Positions 1 through 25,652 of a stretch of 64,000 bases of DNA are shown piece by piece. Made by a program: the position numbers and the translations under genes. The notes below the pieces were generated by a model. It was not told the origin of the DNA and did no database searches. It worked only from the letters and a program-made list of their open reading frames with translations. The DNA comes from Anaeromyces robustus (Eukaryota > Neocallimastigomycota > Neocallimastigomycetes > Neocallimastigales > Neocallimastigaceae), in the NCBI GenBank assembly GCA_002104895.1, contig MCFG01000352.1, positions 1-64,000 on the forward strand, read 5' to 3'. Position 1 is the first letter of the stretch; every line of letters begins with the position of its first letter.

Positions 1-110
1 CTTCATAAAATGCCCTTAACGTCGCCATGTATCGACAGGCATTTACCCTCTTCTGAGCATTCCAAATGAATGGAAGTACAGGTCCTCAGAAGAGGAAAAA
101 GATATTAATA
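1..110. other. GC-richer island with nested inverted repeats, identity unknown
   Basis: This stretch is far less AT-rich than the next kilobase. AAATGCC (8-14) pairs with GGCATTT (38-44), with GTCG/CGAC pairing inside, and CCTCTTCTGAG (48-58) pairs perfectly with CTCAGAAGAGG (93-103), with CATTC/GAATG inside that. Read on the minus strand it also gives an open stretch of about 32 codons ending at a TGA (5-3), preceded by a pyrimidine tract and an AG that could be a splice acceptor. It may be the last exon of a minus-strand gene, a structured RNA, or the end of a mobile element cut by the window edge. I do not recognise it. Confidence 0.35.
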
Positions 111-478
111 AGGAAAAAAAAACATATAATTATTATTATTATTATTATTATTATTTTTTTTTTATGGCACACAATTTGTACTTCACTTTTATTGAATTTA
201 AATATTAAAACATATAAATATTATAGATAATAATGAATAATACTGGAGGGCATAAAATAGTATAGCAATACATAAAACTTTTTTTTTTTTTTTTTTTTTT
301 ATAATACATAAAACAATAAATCCATACTAGCCCTTAATTATACATAGAGAATTAAGTAAAATTATAAATTCTAAAAACCGTTTCTACTTTATTTCTTAAA
401 ATTAATAAATATGTGAAATAGTAAAAACTTTTCATTTAACATAAATTATTCCATAAATTTAATTATAGTTAAAAAAAA

Positions 479-530
479 AACTAAAAAAAAAACTAAAAAA
501 AAAACTAAAAAAAAAACTAAAAAAAAAAAT
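479..530. repeat. 12-bp minisatellite (CT plus ten A)
   Basis: CT dinucleotides at 481, 493, 505 and 517 are separated by ten A residues, giving at least four units of exactly 12 bp. Confidence 0.85.
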
Positions 531-559
531 ATTAATAATAAATATTAAGAATTCAATAA

Positions 560-698
560 CAGCAAATTCAATAACGAGTATTCCATAATAATTAATTAAA
601 ATTATATTAACTTATTATTTTTAAAAAGTAAATAAAATAACGAATATTCAACAATAATTAATTAAAATTATAAACTTATTATTTTTAAAAGTAAATAT
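560..698. repeat. Imperfect tandem duplication of about 66 bp
   Basis: Two consecutive segments share AATAACGA, TATTC, AATAATTAATTAAAATTATA and CTTATTATTTTTAAAA in the same order with small indels. This indicates a local duplication followed by drift. Confidence 0.65.
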
Positions 699-1182
699 TT
701 AAATACTTAATATTTACCCTACAACTTAAACACCTTTTTTAATAACAAATTAGTATTCTTAGTTTTCAATTATAAATTCACACTATTAATTTTCGTTTTA
801 TTTTTATAACATTATATTCCAAATTTTCCGTTCATTTAAATTCGTCTCCTTATACTATATTTCCACATAATTTTTTCGTTCATCAACTCCAACAAAAATT
901 TGCTTTTCAATTTCCTTCTCTTTTACGTTCTTTTCGGTTCTTTTTTTTCTTATTTTTTTATAAGATCTTTTAAAAATTATATATTTACATATTTATATAC
1001 TTTTCCATATTAATATATATTTTACTTATTTTATGTATATTCCACATTTTATTTAAATTACCCGTTATTTATTTAATAATAAAATATGTTATAAAAAAAC
1101 ACAAAATGATCAATGCATAATATGAAAAAAATATATGATATTTAATCTTTTATATTTTATTTCTCTATTTTGTTTGAGCACT

Positions 1183-1901
1183 TTACTTCTTCTTTTCAGC
1201 TTCCTTTTCAGCAAGTTCCTTAGCACGCTTTTCACGGATACCAACTAACCAAGCGTCAGATTGAGCCTTACGGAGAGTAGCGTAAGCAGACTTCTTGTCT
1301 AAAGTAACAGACTTGCGAGCCTTTTCTCTTGGGAAGGCATTAGCAATTGGAAGGAGAGCACCAGCTGGAAGTTGAACAGCTTCTTCCTTCTTTGGGAAGA
1401 CAATAAGTTTGGACATGTATTCCTTTAATCTTTGAGCATTTAATTGTAAAGATTCTTCGGATCTGTTCTTTCTGCGGTGGTCAACAGCAATACCAATGTG
1501 ACGAGCTTCGTTGCGGTTAACACCAGCTTCCTATTAATTTAAAATAATAATTATTTTAATTTAAGCATATCTTTAATTAATATCGTTTCTCAATTGTATA
1601 AAAACTATACAAATATATTTTAATAAATTATAAACAATTTTATTATTTAGAATATATATACCTTTAATTCTTCTAAGGTGAAACCCTTACCAGCTCTGAT
1701 CTTACAGTTGTATTTAAGAGTTTGAGCTCTAACAGCTGGTCTGAGGAAACCATCGACTGGACGTGGGGCGATCTTGGCAGCCTTTTCAACACGGTTAAGT
1801 CTTCTTCTAACCTTACGGGCTGGTTGGTTGAACCAAGTCTTAACACGAATTTGCCAGTCCTTGCGGAAGTGTTGATTTGGTAACTGGTTGTTGTGTCTCA
1901 T
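1183..1901 (-). CDS. RPL13: 60S ribosomal protein eL13 (RPL13)
   Basis: Structural protein of the large ribosomal subunit. Two exons: 1901-1662 (80 codons, phase 0) and 1530-1183, joined across a GTATAT...AG intron, give 195 residues; yeast and animal eL13 are about 200-210. The N-terminus has the family signature [13 protein letters not shown] followed by [15 protein letters not shown], then [15 protein letters not shown]. Exon 2 continues with [22 protein letters not shown], and the C-terminus is Lys/Glu-rich. The start is the only Met fitting the conserved N-terminus. GC content is much higher than the flanks, as expected for a highly expressed gene. A canonical acceptor (TTTAG) ends one base before the ATG, so a 5'UTR intron is likely. 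Product identity is secure; the exon joins rest on frame continuity and family conservation. Confidence 0.96.
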
Positions 1902-1902
1902 T

Positions 1903-2314
1903 CTAAATGACGATTAAAATACTAAAATAAAAATAAATTTTGGTTATAATCACAGATATAATATTATTAAATAAAAAAAATATAATACTATATTCGAAGC
2001 ACATCAATAATTAACTAATTATATCAACGTCTATAATATGGTAATATGATTATAATTAATTCTTTAATAATATTTCTTATTTAATATTTAAAATATCATT
2101 CACTATTGCATCCATCATTCCATTACGATTTGAATATAATAATGATTTTTGAAGTTATAAAAGTTAAATAACATATAATTTCCTTTTATTGTTAAAGGAT
2201 AAAGTAACACTTCATCAATTTGTATTAATCATATATAACATTTTCATATTAAATGTGCATCCATCAAAATAGAAAATTAAAAAATTCATCATTTCCAACT
2301 CATTAATTACTTAC
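1903..2314 (-). other. Putative 5'UTR intron of the eL13 gene
   Basis: On the minus strand a perfect donor GTAAGT begins at 2314, after a somewhat GC-richer segment (about 2315-2400) that could be the leader exon. An acceptor TTTAG ends at 1903, leaving only one base before the ATG at 1901. Leader introns are common in ribosomal protein genes. There is no transcript evidence, so this is a prediction from splice signals only. Confidence 0.5.
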
Positions 2315-2400
2315 ATAGAGACTATGGAAAGAGAGAATAAAAATATTGCAGGGTCGATTACTTTTTAATGATTTTTTTTGAAAATTCATTATTGCTTGCA

Positions 2401-3276
2401 ATTCTCTAAATTGATTGGTTTATTTAAGCCACACATAATATATTATAATTATATTCTTATATAATATTTTTATATCAAAATATTCATTTAATAAAATGTA
2501 TACATTAATATACATTATGTATATGAAATTTCTATACCAAGAATGTTAATGTAAAGATTTTAACATTTTAAAAAAATGTTAAAATTTTATTTATGAAAAT
2601 TTATATTATATATGTATAATTTTAAAGTTTTTGATTTATTAACTATTACATATAAATATATATAATTCATTATGTTAATTTTAAAAGAGGGAATATATAT
2701 TATATCCTAGAATCTTTAAAATTAATTTTTTTTTTATATATTTATTAACAGTTATTTAAATGCATAAATATTTGTTTATTTTATTTTAAAACATTAATGA
2801 GAGTGAATATATATTATTTCTTAAACTAGAATCTTTAAAATAAAAAATTAAAAAAATAAAAAAATAAAATAAAATACTAATATTAATATATAAAATTAAT
2901 ATTATAAATAGAAATTAATTACTATAAATAATAGAAATTAATTTCTATAAATACTATTAATATATATATATATTGAGAACATTATTCAATTAAAACAAAA
3001 ATAGAAATGATTTAAAAATAAAAAGGGTGATAAATTATAATGTTTACATTAAAATTTATTAATTAACGGATTAAATTTACAATTTTTAGAATATATATTT
3101 AATAAGTTGTGTATAAATAATATCAATTTTTGAAAATATATAGATAAATAAAGTATATATAAATTAATTTTAAATTAAATTAATATCTAATAATCAAGAC
3201 TAATAATGATAACATTCTGTCATATATCATATATAAATATATATAAATATAAATTCTTTTATCATTAAGATATAAT
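2401..3276. other. AT-rich intergenic stretch
   Basis: No coding signal seen. It probably contains the upstream region of eL13 and the 3' flank of the CBP20 gene. Only short A/T runs and dispersed TATATA tracts are visible. Confidence 0.6.
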
Positions 3277-4201
3277 CTACATATCCTCATCTTCATCTGA
3301 ATCACCTTCTCTAAATCTTGGATTCTAGTAATATATAAATTTATTAATAATTAATATATATATATTTATCGTTTATAAATATTTAAATCTAATATATATT
3401 ACTCTTTTTCTTGAAGTATTTTCATCTTCACTATCATCTTCACGATCACGTTTACGACCTAATATATATTTATATATATTAATTTATATAATTTTTTTTT
3501 AAATGATAATAATAAAAAACAGAAAATATAATAATTAATATTAAATTGTTATATTTTACTTCTTTTATGTGAGCTCCTATCACTATCAGGTCCATAATTC
3601 CTATAAGAGGATTGTTGATGTTCACGTCTTCTTTGTTCTTGACGTAAAACTTCATGTCCATAACCACCACGACCTGGGTCATATTCTTGACGATACTCAT
3701 CACGAACCTAATTTATATTATAAAATTAGATTTATAAAAATTAAAAAAATAAAAATTATAATAATGTTGTTATTATACTTAAATTAAATTAAATTTTAAA
3801 TTATTCATTTATGTATAATAAATTAAATTATTAAATTTTAAATTATTCATTTATGTATAATAAATTAAATTATTAAATTTTAAATTATTCATTTAATTTA
3901 ATTTAAAATTAAAATGTTATTTATAATTCTCATTTAAAAATTTATATTAATTCTAATTTAGAATTTCAAATTTAAAATCAATTAATATTTCCTTTTATAT
4001 AATTAAATAATATTAAATATAATCATAATAATGATAATTACTTGTCCTCCACTTTTTCCACGACCATATTGTCTACCATTACGATATCCAGGATCTAAAT
4101 CAGTTCTTATAATTCTTTCATCTAATTTTGTACCATTTATATATTTTAAACAATCAAGAGCATCCGAATGTTGATAATATCTTTTTAAATAAAATTTAAA
4201 T

Positions 4202-4249
<48 letters not shown>

Positions 4250-4854
4250 TATTAAAATAAAGAAAAGAATAAAAAGAAAAATAAAATAAAAAAAAAAAAA
4301 AAAAAGAATTAATACTATTATTTTTATTTTTTTATGAAAACTTTAATTTTCAACAAAAAAAAATATTTTTAGTATTCTAAAAATGTATTTTTAAATTTAT
4401 ATTTTTTAAAATTTAACTATAGTTCATTATAAAGTTTAAATTAATATATATTATATTTTATTTATTAATCCATACTCAACAAAACAAAATCCACAAGGTG
4501 TTTTAGTATTTCTATCTAAACCCATAATAATTCTTTTAATTTCACCACATTTTGAGAAAACTTCATATATTTGTTCTTCAGTAGTAAAAAAAGATAAATT
4601 ACCAACATAAAGTGTTGTTGAAGTAGCTAAATCTTTTACAAGATCATCAACAGAACCCTTAAATCATTCAATATTTAATGTATAACAACATTAAAGAATA
4701 TATTGTGTTAATTATATTATATATTACTTCATATAAATTTAATTTCATTTTTATTTTTTAATTAAAAAATGTAAATAGTAATTTTAAAACATACTGGATA
4801 TTGTTGATCTTTATAAGAAGATTTCACTGCTAAAGATTGTATTATTGAGGCCAT
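3277..4854 (-). CDS. NCBP2: Nuclear cap-binding complex subunit CBP20
   Basis: Small subunit of the nuclear cap-binding complex, which binds the m7G cap of Pol II transcripts together with CBP80. Six exons (4854-4795, 4657-4476, 4180-4042, 3707-3560, 3458-3403, 3324-3277), all GT...AG and frame-consistent, give 210 residues. The order is SSYKDQQYP (cap-stacking Tyr region), then an RRM with RNP2 LYVGNL and RNP1 CGFCFVEY, then [18 protein letters not shown], and [19 protein letters not shown], which is nearly invariant across eukaryotes. The RTDLDP form (Leu where animals have Trp) resembles the yeast protein. After the core, exons 4-6 add about 60 residues rich in Arg, Ser and then Asp/Glu. 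The last two exons are the least constrained and so the least certain. Confidence 0.93.
3786..3895. repeat. 42-bp minisatellite inside a CBP20 intron
   Basis: TTATTCATTT recurs at 3801, 3843 and 3885, exactly 42 bp apart, within units of TAAATTAAATTATTAAATTT context. About 2.5 copies lie in the third intron (4041-3708). Confidence 0.85.
4206..4249. repeat. TAA microsatellite in a CBP20 intron
   Basis: About 14 uninterrupted TAA units in the second intron (4475-4181 on the minus strand). Confidence 0.9.
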
Positions 4855-5488
4855 TTTGCTATATTATATTTTAATGTATTAATTAATTTGAAATTTACAA
4901 AAGAAAAAAAAAAGTTCTGTTTCTTGATTAATTAAATAAATATTAAATTTTTTAATAAACTCTAAATTATAACAAATAATAATTATTTATGTAATGTACA
5001 TAAAATTTTTACTAATATATTTAAATATTATATATTTATTATTGTATCAATTAATAGAAAACATAAAAAGATTTTTTTTTTTGAAAATTTATTACAATAT
5101 TTTAAATTTAATTACATATAGAACTAAAAATATTTAATTAATTGTTATAAATTTATTATAATTATTAGATTATAAGATTTCTTTATAATTATTTTTATTA
5201 AATAATTTTATTAAAATAACTAATGATTTACGAATAAATATATTAATATCTAAAAAATAGTAAAATCTAATATAAAAATAATTTTTTCTTTTTTTCTAAT
5301 ATAAATAAATTAATAAAAAAAATAATAATATGAAATATTTAAAAAAAAAAAAAAAGATGCCAATCCTCTATTTTTTTTGTAAAAAAATTTTTAAATTTAA
5401 AATACACATTTATTAACAGTGATTTTTTATAATAAAAATTTAATAAAAAATAAATAATATTGAATAAATAATGTTAAATAATAAGATA
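4855..5488. other. Intergenic stretch between CBP20 and EFG1
   Basis: No gene seen. The two flanking genes are in the same orientation, so this holds the EFG1 3' flank and the CBP20 promoter region. Only A/T runs are visible. Confidence 0.65.
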
Positions 5489-7514
5489 TTAATTTTTCTT
5501 TTGCTTTTTATTTGCTGGTATTGGTTTATTAGTAAGAGAACGTTTTTTTGATTTTTGTTGTTTATTCTTTACTTCTTCTTCTTCTTCTTCTTCTTCCTCG
5601 TTATCATCATCTTCTTCTTCATCTTCATCATCATCATCTTCTTCTTCTTCATTATCATCATCATCTTCATCATCATCTTCATCTTCTTCTTCTTCATTAT
5701 CATCATCTTCATCATCATCATCATCATCATCTTCTTCTTCTTCTTCTTCATCTTCTTCTTCATTATCATCATCTTCTTCTTCTTCATCATCATCTTCTTC
5801 TTCATTATCATCATCTTCTTCTTCTTCATCATCATCTTCTTCTTCATTATCATCATCATCCTCATCATCATCATCTTCTTCTTTTTCTTCTTCATCATCA
5901 TTATCTTCTTCTTCATTATTATCATCTTCATCTTCATCATCTTCTTCTTTTTCATCATCATCATCATCATTTTCTTCTTCTTCTTCTTCTTCTTCTTCAT
6001 TGTCATCATCATTATTATCTTCATCTTCTTCACTTCCTTCATTATCATTATCTTTTTCTTCACTTTCATTATTTTTTTCTTGTAATTCTTCTGAATCCTT
6101 TGTTTCTTCATTATTAAAGAAATCATCATTCATTGTAGTATCTTCAACATCTTTATTTTCACTCTTGTCTAAAAAAGAAAAAAATAATTAATAATTAATA
6201 ATTAATAAAAATGAAATATAATATTTCCTATATTATTATTAGATTCTTTATTTTTTTAATTATTATGATATATAATACCTTTTTTAGAAGTCTTAATATT
6301 ATTATGTTCAAGAGTTGCATTAACACCTTTAATTAATGATTTTCTTGCCATTTTTCTATTACGTGGTATGGTAACATCAAGTAATTCACCAGATTTTACT
6401 GCTTTCTGAATACTTGATCTAATATCATTACGTTTCTTTATAATATTTTCATTTGTAATTTTAGTTTTTGGATATAATGAAATATACTTTTGATCCTTTG
6501 GGAAATGCTAAAAAAAATATATATCAATAATTAATTATTAAATAAAGATGTGAAACGATTAATTCTTAGTTTTATTTTTCAAATATATATATATATATAA
6601 AAAGAAAATGATAATAATAATAATATATATATATAAAAATAGAAAATGATATAAGATAAAAAAAAAGAAAGAAAGAAAATGATAATAAAATAATATAAAA
6701 AGTATAAATAAGAAAAAGAAAAATTATTATTATCAATTAATTTATTAAAAATTACTTCAATATAATTTAAATCAAGAATATATTTTTGTAATTGTTTTTC
6801 AAGTGATTCACGTTTTTTGGGATCAGCATTAGCATCCAAATTTTCTAATTGATTTTTAGTTTTTGTCCAAATTTTATTCGCCTTTTTAAATTCTATTATA
6901 GAAATTCACATATAAAATAAAATAATAAATAATAAAACGATATATACTTTCGAAATATTTATTATTTAAAATAAAATATTAATAATAGTAAATAATTAAA
7001 TTACCTAAAAATTTCACAAATTTATATTTTTCTGCATACTTTTCTTCAACATTAATTTTCGCTGTAATTTTTGATTTATTTTCAAATTCTATTTCATAAG
7101 CTTTTAATGAACGTTCAAGTTCTTGACGGACATTAGCATCAAGAGTATCCTAAATTATATATAAAATTAAAAAATAACATTATTTATTTATATAAATTAA
7201 TATCTTTAACATTGTTTTAAATTAATAATTCTATTTTAATGAATAAATTCAATGAAATAATTTATTTCAATATATGAAAAATTTAATAATTTTAATTTTA
7301 ATTTTTAAATTTTTAATTTTAATTATTAACATATATAGTTTGAAACTTTAGCTTATTTACACACCTTCCTAAGTAATCTTTTGGTGTCTCGTATCTTCTT
7401 ACGTAACGAATCTCTACTCAATTCTTCCGGAACATGTTTTTGCCTACGTGGTCTTTTAAAATTTCTATTATTAAAGTTTTTTTTATTATTAACTTTAGTT
7501 TCTAAATTACTCAT
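5489..7514 (-). CDS. EFG1: rRNA-processing protein Efg1 family, with long acidic tail
   Basis: Nucleolar factor needed for 18S rRNA maturation in yeast. Five exons (7514-7365, 7149-7005, 6892-6756, 6507-6279, 6168-5489) join in frame to 446 residues. The first part matches the Efg1 family: RDSLRKKIRDTKRLLRKD, then ANVRQELERSLKAYEIEFEN, then EEKYAEKYKFVKFLEFKKAN, a basic coiled-coil core. Residues around 245-420 are almost pure Asp/Glu with some Asn, encoded by GAA/GAT/AAT repeats, and the protein ends in a short Lys-rich cluster. Yeast Efg1 is roughly half this length, so the tail accounts for most of the extra size. Such tails are frequent in nucleolar proteins; whether this one has a function is unknown. 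Identity rests on the N-terminal half. Confidence 0.85.
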
Positions 7515-9377
7515 TCTTCCACGGATTATTAATAATTAATAATTAATAATTATCTGGTAAAAGATGAAATTATAATTAATATCGGGATTTTTCCAGTATA
7601 CCAAATAAATAAAAAATAATTTATATATCAATAAAATAAAATAATATTTATAATAATATTATTGTTTATTATAAATATAATATAAATATGTATAATAATA
7701 ACCTTATTTACGATTTCTTTAAAATTTAGATTCTAATTCAGGATTTCAATTAAAAATATCAATTTAATATATATATATTATATATATATTATTTGTAATT
7801 CTTAAATCAGTTTTTAGTTTTTAAATAATAATAAAAATAAAGATTTTATTAATTAAAAAAAAAAAAAAAAATTAATCTATCCAATGATTCTTTAGTATTT
7901 TAAATTTTTTAAAATTAAAGAAAATTAAAAATTTATAATTTAAATGTGATCACATGATCTATCATTTATTTGAGATAGTTATATGTATGTTTTTTTAGTA
8001 CTAATTAATAATATATATATATATTTGAATCTAACCTACCAATATGAATATATATAACATTTTTTACTTTTTTAACCTTTAATCTTCATAAAAGGTATAT
8101 TAATGGAAAATAATTTTCTTAATTTCTTTCGATATAGATTTTATATTTACTTTTATTGAAAATACTTAAAGTTTTTTAATATTATATTATAATTAAGTAT
8201 TTTTTTTATAATTAACTTTTTTTTATAGAAATAATTGAAATACTGTTAAATACTTAAAAAAAAAAAAAAAGTCGATACTTTTAATAGATTATTTGTAATC
8301 ATTAAATATGTTCATAATTATAAATAATTTTTACAATTCTTCGATATATATAACATTTACAGCTTTTTTTTTTTTTTAATTAATCAATTATATTTATAAT
8401 AACTTTTAAAACCCATTTTTTAATTATTATATAACATTAATGATTTTTTATTAATATATATTCTTAATAATTATATCATATATTATAATCCTATTTATAA
8501 TATTATATATTTATATATTCATAATCTTCACTTTTAGTATATTTTATATATATTTTTTTATTCAAATCGTAATAGCTCTTAAACTATTGTTATTTAAATT
8601 ATAATAATTCTATGAAATAATATATTCAGCAAACACATCATTATTATCACTTTTAATAAATAAAAAAATATAAAATTTTGAAAATTGATGCTAGTATATA
8701 TTATTTATAATAATATTATATAATAAATATATATATGCTATTTGTAATATAAATTTTTCATACACTTTATTGTGGTAATTACTTTGGAAATAATATTAAT
8801 TATAATTATAATTATTATTATATATTATGAAGTCTATAAATTATATATTTATATATATATTATTGCTTTTTATCATATATATTATATATTAATTATTAAT
8901 TATATTATTGATATATTTTTTTTATATTTTGAAATTTTAAATAATTGGATAAATTTCGTTATTTTCCAATATATTTCAATTAAATTAAATTAATAATTTT
9001 ACTAATATTTAATATAATTCAAAATTAACTTATATTTAATATAGTTCAATATATTACACTTAATAATAAACTAAAAAAAATATTTTATTTTATTTTGTTT
9101 TTTAAAAAAGGAATTTTGTTAATAAATATTAAAGAAAAAGTGTAATAATAAAGTAAATATTAAAAAATAGTAAACTTTTTTCATATATTATTTTTAAAAT
9201 AATACATATATATTTTATTATTATTCTTAATTTTTTTTATAAAATCATTTTAATATAATTTGAAAATAAATATAAATACATTTTAATGATAATCTTTTTA
9301 TTCAATTAAATAATCAATGATAGATAAGCATTAATATAATTAATATGCTTGTGAAATAAACAAATATCTTAATAAGT
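7515..9377. other. Divergent intergenic region between EFG1 and the bromodomain gene
   Basis: No gene seen. This interval must hold both promoters, since EFG1 reads left and the bromodomain gene reads right. It contains poly-A/T runs and TATATA tracts only; no recognisable motif. Confidence 0.65.
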
Positions 9378-16769
<7,392 letters not shown>

Positions 16770-17768
16770 AAAAAAAAAATTTTTTTTTTTGTTTTTTCAT
16801 ATACACATATATATACATATGTAAATTATAACTAATGATAATAATTGTAATATTAATTAATAATTATAAAAATTATATAAATATAATCATATTAATTATA
16901 TATATAATCTTAAAATAATCTTAATCATATCATAACAATATATATATATATATATATATAAATCATCTTAACTATTTATAATAAGCAGCAACAAAAAAAA
17001 TTTTTATTTTATATATCATAAGATTTTTAAAATATAGAATAATGATTTATATTTCATTAGTTTATGTATATTACCTTTAATTCTATTTTTTTTTCTTTTA
17101 TTTATATAATATTATAAATACTTTTTTTTCTTTTATCATATATTTTTTTTTCTTTTTATTTTTTTTTCTATTTTTTTTTTTTTCTATTTTATACATATAT
17201 ATATAAATATATATATAATACCATATTTTTTATTTAAAAGCTTTACTTTATAATAAGATTCTACTTTGTTGTAAAAACAAAAACAAAAAATAAAAAAACA
17301 AAAAATAAAAAAAAAAAAAAAAAAAAAAAAAACAAAAAAAAAAAGAAAGTAAAAGAAAAAGTAAAAGATAAATTTAAAAAAGAAAAAAAAAATTATATAT
17401 ATAATTGAATAATATATTTTTCAATCTACTTAAGTCTAAAATAAATAAATAAATAATTAAATATTCTAGATAAATAAATAATATTAAAAAGTCTTATTAT
17501 TCTTATTATTCTTATTATATATTTATATGTTTTTTTTTTTTTTTTTATTGTAATAAATGTTTATATATTGAATTTTACCAACAGTACATTTTTTTATCAA
17601 TAATACATTGAAATTTACTAACAATACATTTTTTTTACCAACAATACATTTTTTTAATAAATATCTTATGTTTTAAATATATATTTATATATTATTTTTT
17701 TTTATTCTAATAAATGTTTACTTATATATTTTTGCATTGAATTAATATAAATAAGGTTTAATTAATCA

Positions 17769-17803
<35 letters not shown>

Positions 17804-19582
17804 CTACCATATTTGTTCAATTTTATTAATTTATCTAAAAATTTTTATAACTTATTAAAAAAAATATTTAAACTTTTATTTATTAAGAATATTTTGTATT
17901 GGAATTATATATACTTGATAATAATAATAGTTAGTATTAGATGGTATTGGAATTGTATATAATTGATAATAGTAATAGTTAGTATTAGATGATATTATAT
18001 ATATATAATATATAATATATTTAGTAATAATTATCATAATAAATTAATTATAATAATAATCAGTTTTTTTTTTTAGTATAAAATATAAAATTTATAAAGA
18101 TTAATATCTTAAAAATTTGATTATTAAATAAATAATATAAAAGAGCTAATTCTTCCATTGATATTCCATATATCAAATACTATTATTATAAGTGAATTAT
18201 TAGAAATATATGAAGAAGAGGCTAATAAATAAGTTTAAAAAATAACTTTAATGGAAGAAGCACAATAAAAGATTGTTGTGATTCAATCTTTCATTTCTTT
18301 TTTATATATTATATATATAATAATATGTTAAAATAATAATAAGAATTAAAATTATAAAAAAAAAACTTTTTATAATTATATTTTTTTATTATTAAGAAGA
18401 ATTAAAAATATTAGTTATTGATTTATATTTAATCATTAATACTTTTATTCAATAATCCCGGTTTATTTTATTTTTTATTATTATAATATACAGAAATATA
18501 TTTTATTATATATCATAATTTATTCATTATTTAATTTATATATAAAAATTAATTAAAAAAAAAAAAAGCAAATCATTGAAAATAATTTTTTTTCCTTTTT
18601 TAATTTTGAATATTTTTTAAATGTAATATAATATATATACATAATATATTAAAATTAATAAAAATTTATTTCAGTTTGAATAATTATTTTATTATTCAAA
18701 TAAAAAAATTTTTTCATTATTTTTTTCTTAAAATATCACTTTTTTATATATTTTAATTATAAAAACAATAATTAATTAAAGAAAAGAAGGTATTAATTGA
18801 AATCCATAAATTATTGATATTTTAAAAATATCATAGAAAGATAATTGAAATTAAGAGGAGGGAAAGAAGGAAGAATTTATGAATTTATTTTATAAAGGAA
18901 ATTTAATAGATTTTTTTTTTTTTTCCAATGGAATGGAATAACAATAACAATAACAATAACAATAATAATAAAAATAAGTCAATACAATGTCAATATTAGT
19001 AACAATAATTATTAATAACAAAAATAAATTTCAATGTATAATTGCATATATGAGACAAAATTTTAACTTTTTATTCGACATTTTTTCTTTTTCTAAAAAT
19101 AATTATTGTGTAATAAAGAAATAACAATGGAATATTCAATTTTTTTTTTTTTAAATTGAATTTCAAATTTATGTTTATATAAAAAATTTTGTTAATCGTT
19201 AATAAATATTTATTATAATAAATGTAGAAACATCAAGAATTGGCATACTGATTGTTTAAAAATATTTTTATCACTATTATCTTAATTTACATTATATTAT
19301 AATTATTAATAACATTTTTTTTTTTTTTTTTTCAATTCAAAGAATTATAATACATCTTTTGGATATAATATTAATTAAAATTGTAATTATGATAAAAAAT
19401 ATTATGTTTTACAACAACTTTTAAATACTCCCCCCATTTATTATTAGTTACCTTTTTAATTTCAATATCATATTATATAATAATAATAAAATAAACAGTA
19501 TAATTCGACTAAAAAATAATAATAATTGACTTTTTTTTTTTTTTTTTAAAAAATATTTTTATATTCAAATACATTTAGCATC
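16770..19582. other. Intergenic stretch between bromodomain gene and Gem1
   Basis: No gene seen. It contains poly-A and poly-T blocks (for example 17306-17345, 17771-17800), TATATA runs, repeats of ACCAACAATACATTTTTTT near 17577-17655, and a 48-bp duplication at 17894-17990. The last part should hold the Gem1 promoter. Confidence 0.65.
17894..17990. repeat. 48-bp tandem duplication
   Basis: GTATTGGAATT begins at 17896 and again at 17944. Both are followed by a TATATA stretch, TTGATAATA, ATAATAGTTAGTATTAGATG, with a few substitutions. Confidence 0.8.
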
Positions 19583-24643
<5,061 letters not shown>

Positions 24644-24710
24644 TTTAAAGTTTCCCAAATAATTAATTTAACATATAAATAAAAAATATATAATATAATA
24701 TAAAATCATT

Positions 24711-24752
<42 letters not shown>

Positions 24753-25610
24753 AGCAAAAAACAACAACAATAACAACAACATAAAAAAGCATACATGAAC
24801 ATAAAAAAAAATCATAACATTCATATATATATATAATTTTTTTAAAAAAAAAAAAAAACAAATCAACCTAATATAAGCATTTTAATTTTCAGTTAATCAA
24901 TATATACATTATTTAGATATATATATTATTAAAAAAAAAAAAGAACTTATATATACACAATACACTTTTCCCCCCTTTTTTCTTTCTTTCTTTTTCTTTT
25001 TTATTTTTATTGTTTTTTTTTTTTTTTTTTTTATTTTATTTTAATTTTTTTTTATTTTAATTTTATTTTTTTTCTTCAATAAGGGAAAAAAAATAAATAA
25101 TTAATTAATAGAGTATTTATGAAAAAAATAAAAAAAAAAATCTAAGATTAATATATATATATATATATATATAAATATCATTTAATTTTATAAGAAAAAA
25201 AAAAAAAGAAGTCAGAATAAATGAAAATGATATATTAAAAAAAAAAAAAAAGTGATTAAGAATAAATAAAAAAAAATAATTATAAAAAACAAACAAAAAA
25301 AAAGTTAAAAATACAATAAATTAAATTCAATATATATATATATATAAATTAATAATAATAAAACAAAAAAAAAAGAAAGAGAAAAAGAAAGAAAGAAAGA
25401 AATAATAATAATAAAAAAAAAAACGAGAAAAAAGAAAAAAAAAAAAAAAAAAGGAAAAAAAAAGTTTATTTTTTTTTACCTTTTTATTTATTTTATTTTA
25501 AATCTTTTTTTTTTTTTTTTTTCTTCTTCTTTAAATTAAATAATAAAATAATAAAAAAGATATAAAAGTATACAGTTATCATCATATAAAGTGTAAAATT
25601 ATAATAAAAT

Positions 25611-25652
<42 letters not shown>

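Larger units (their letters stand above)
111..1182. other. AT-rich intergenic stretch
   Basis: No gene seen. It holds an ATT run near 129-154, poly-T near 280-300, a 12-bp minisatellite (479-530) and an imperfect tandem duplication (560-698). The part next to 1183 would be the 3'UTR and downstream flank of the eL13 gene. Confidence 0.7.

Noticed and set aside
5548-6117. Plus-strand frames rich in His, Leu, Phe or Ile
   Set aside because: Antisense and shifted frames of the acidic tail of Efg1, which is anchored by upstream in-frame exons.
8772-8993. Hydrophobic 73-codon frame
   Set aside because: Translation of TATA-rich intergenic DNA, composition identical to flanks, no supporting feature.
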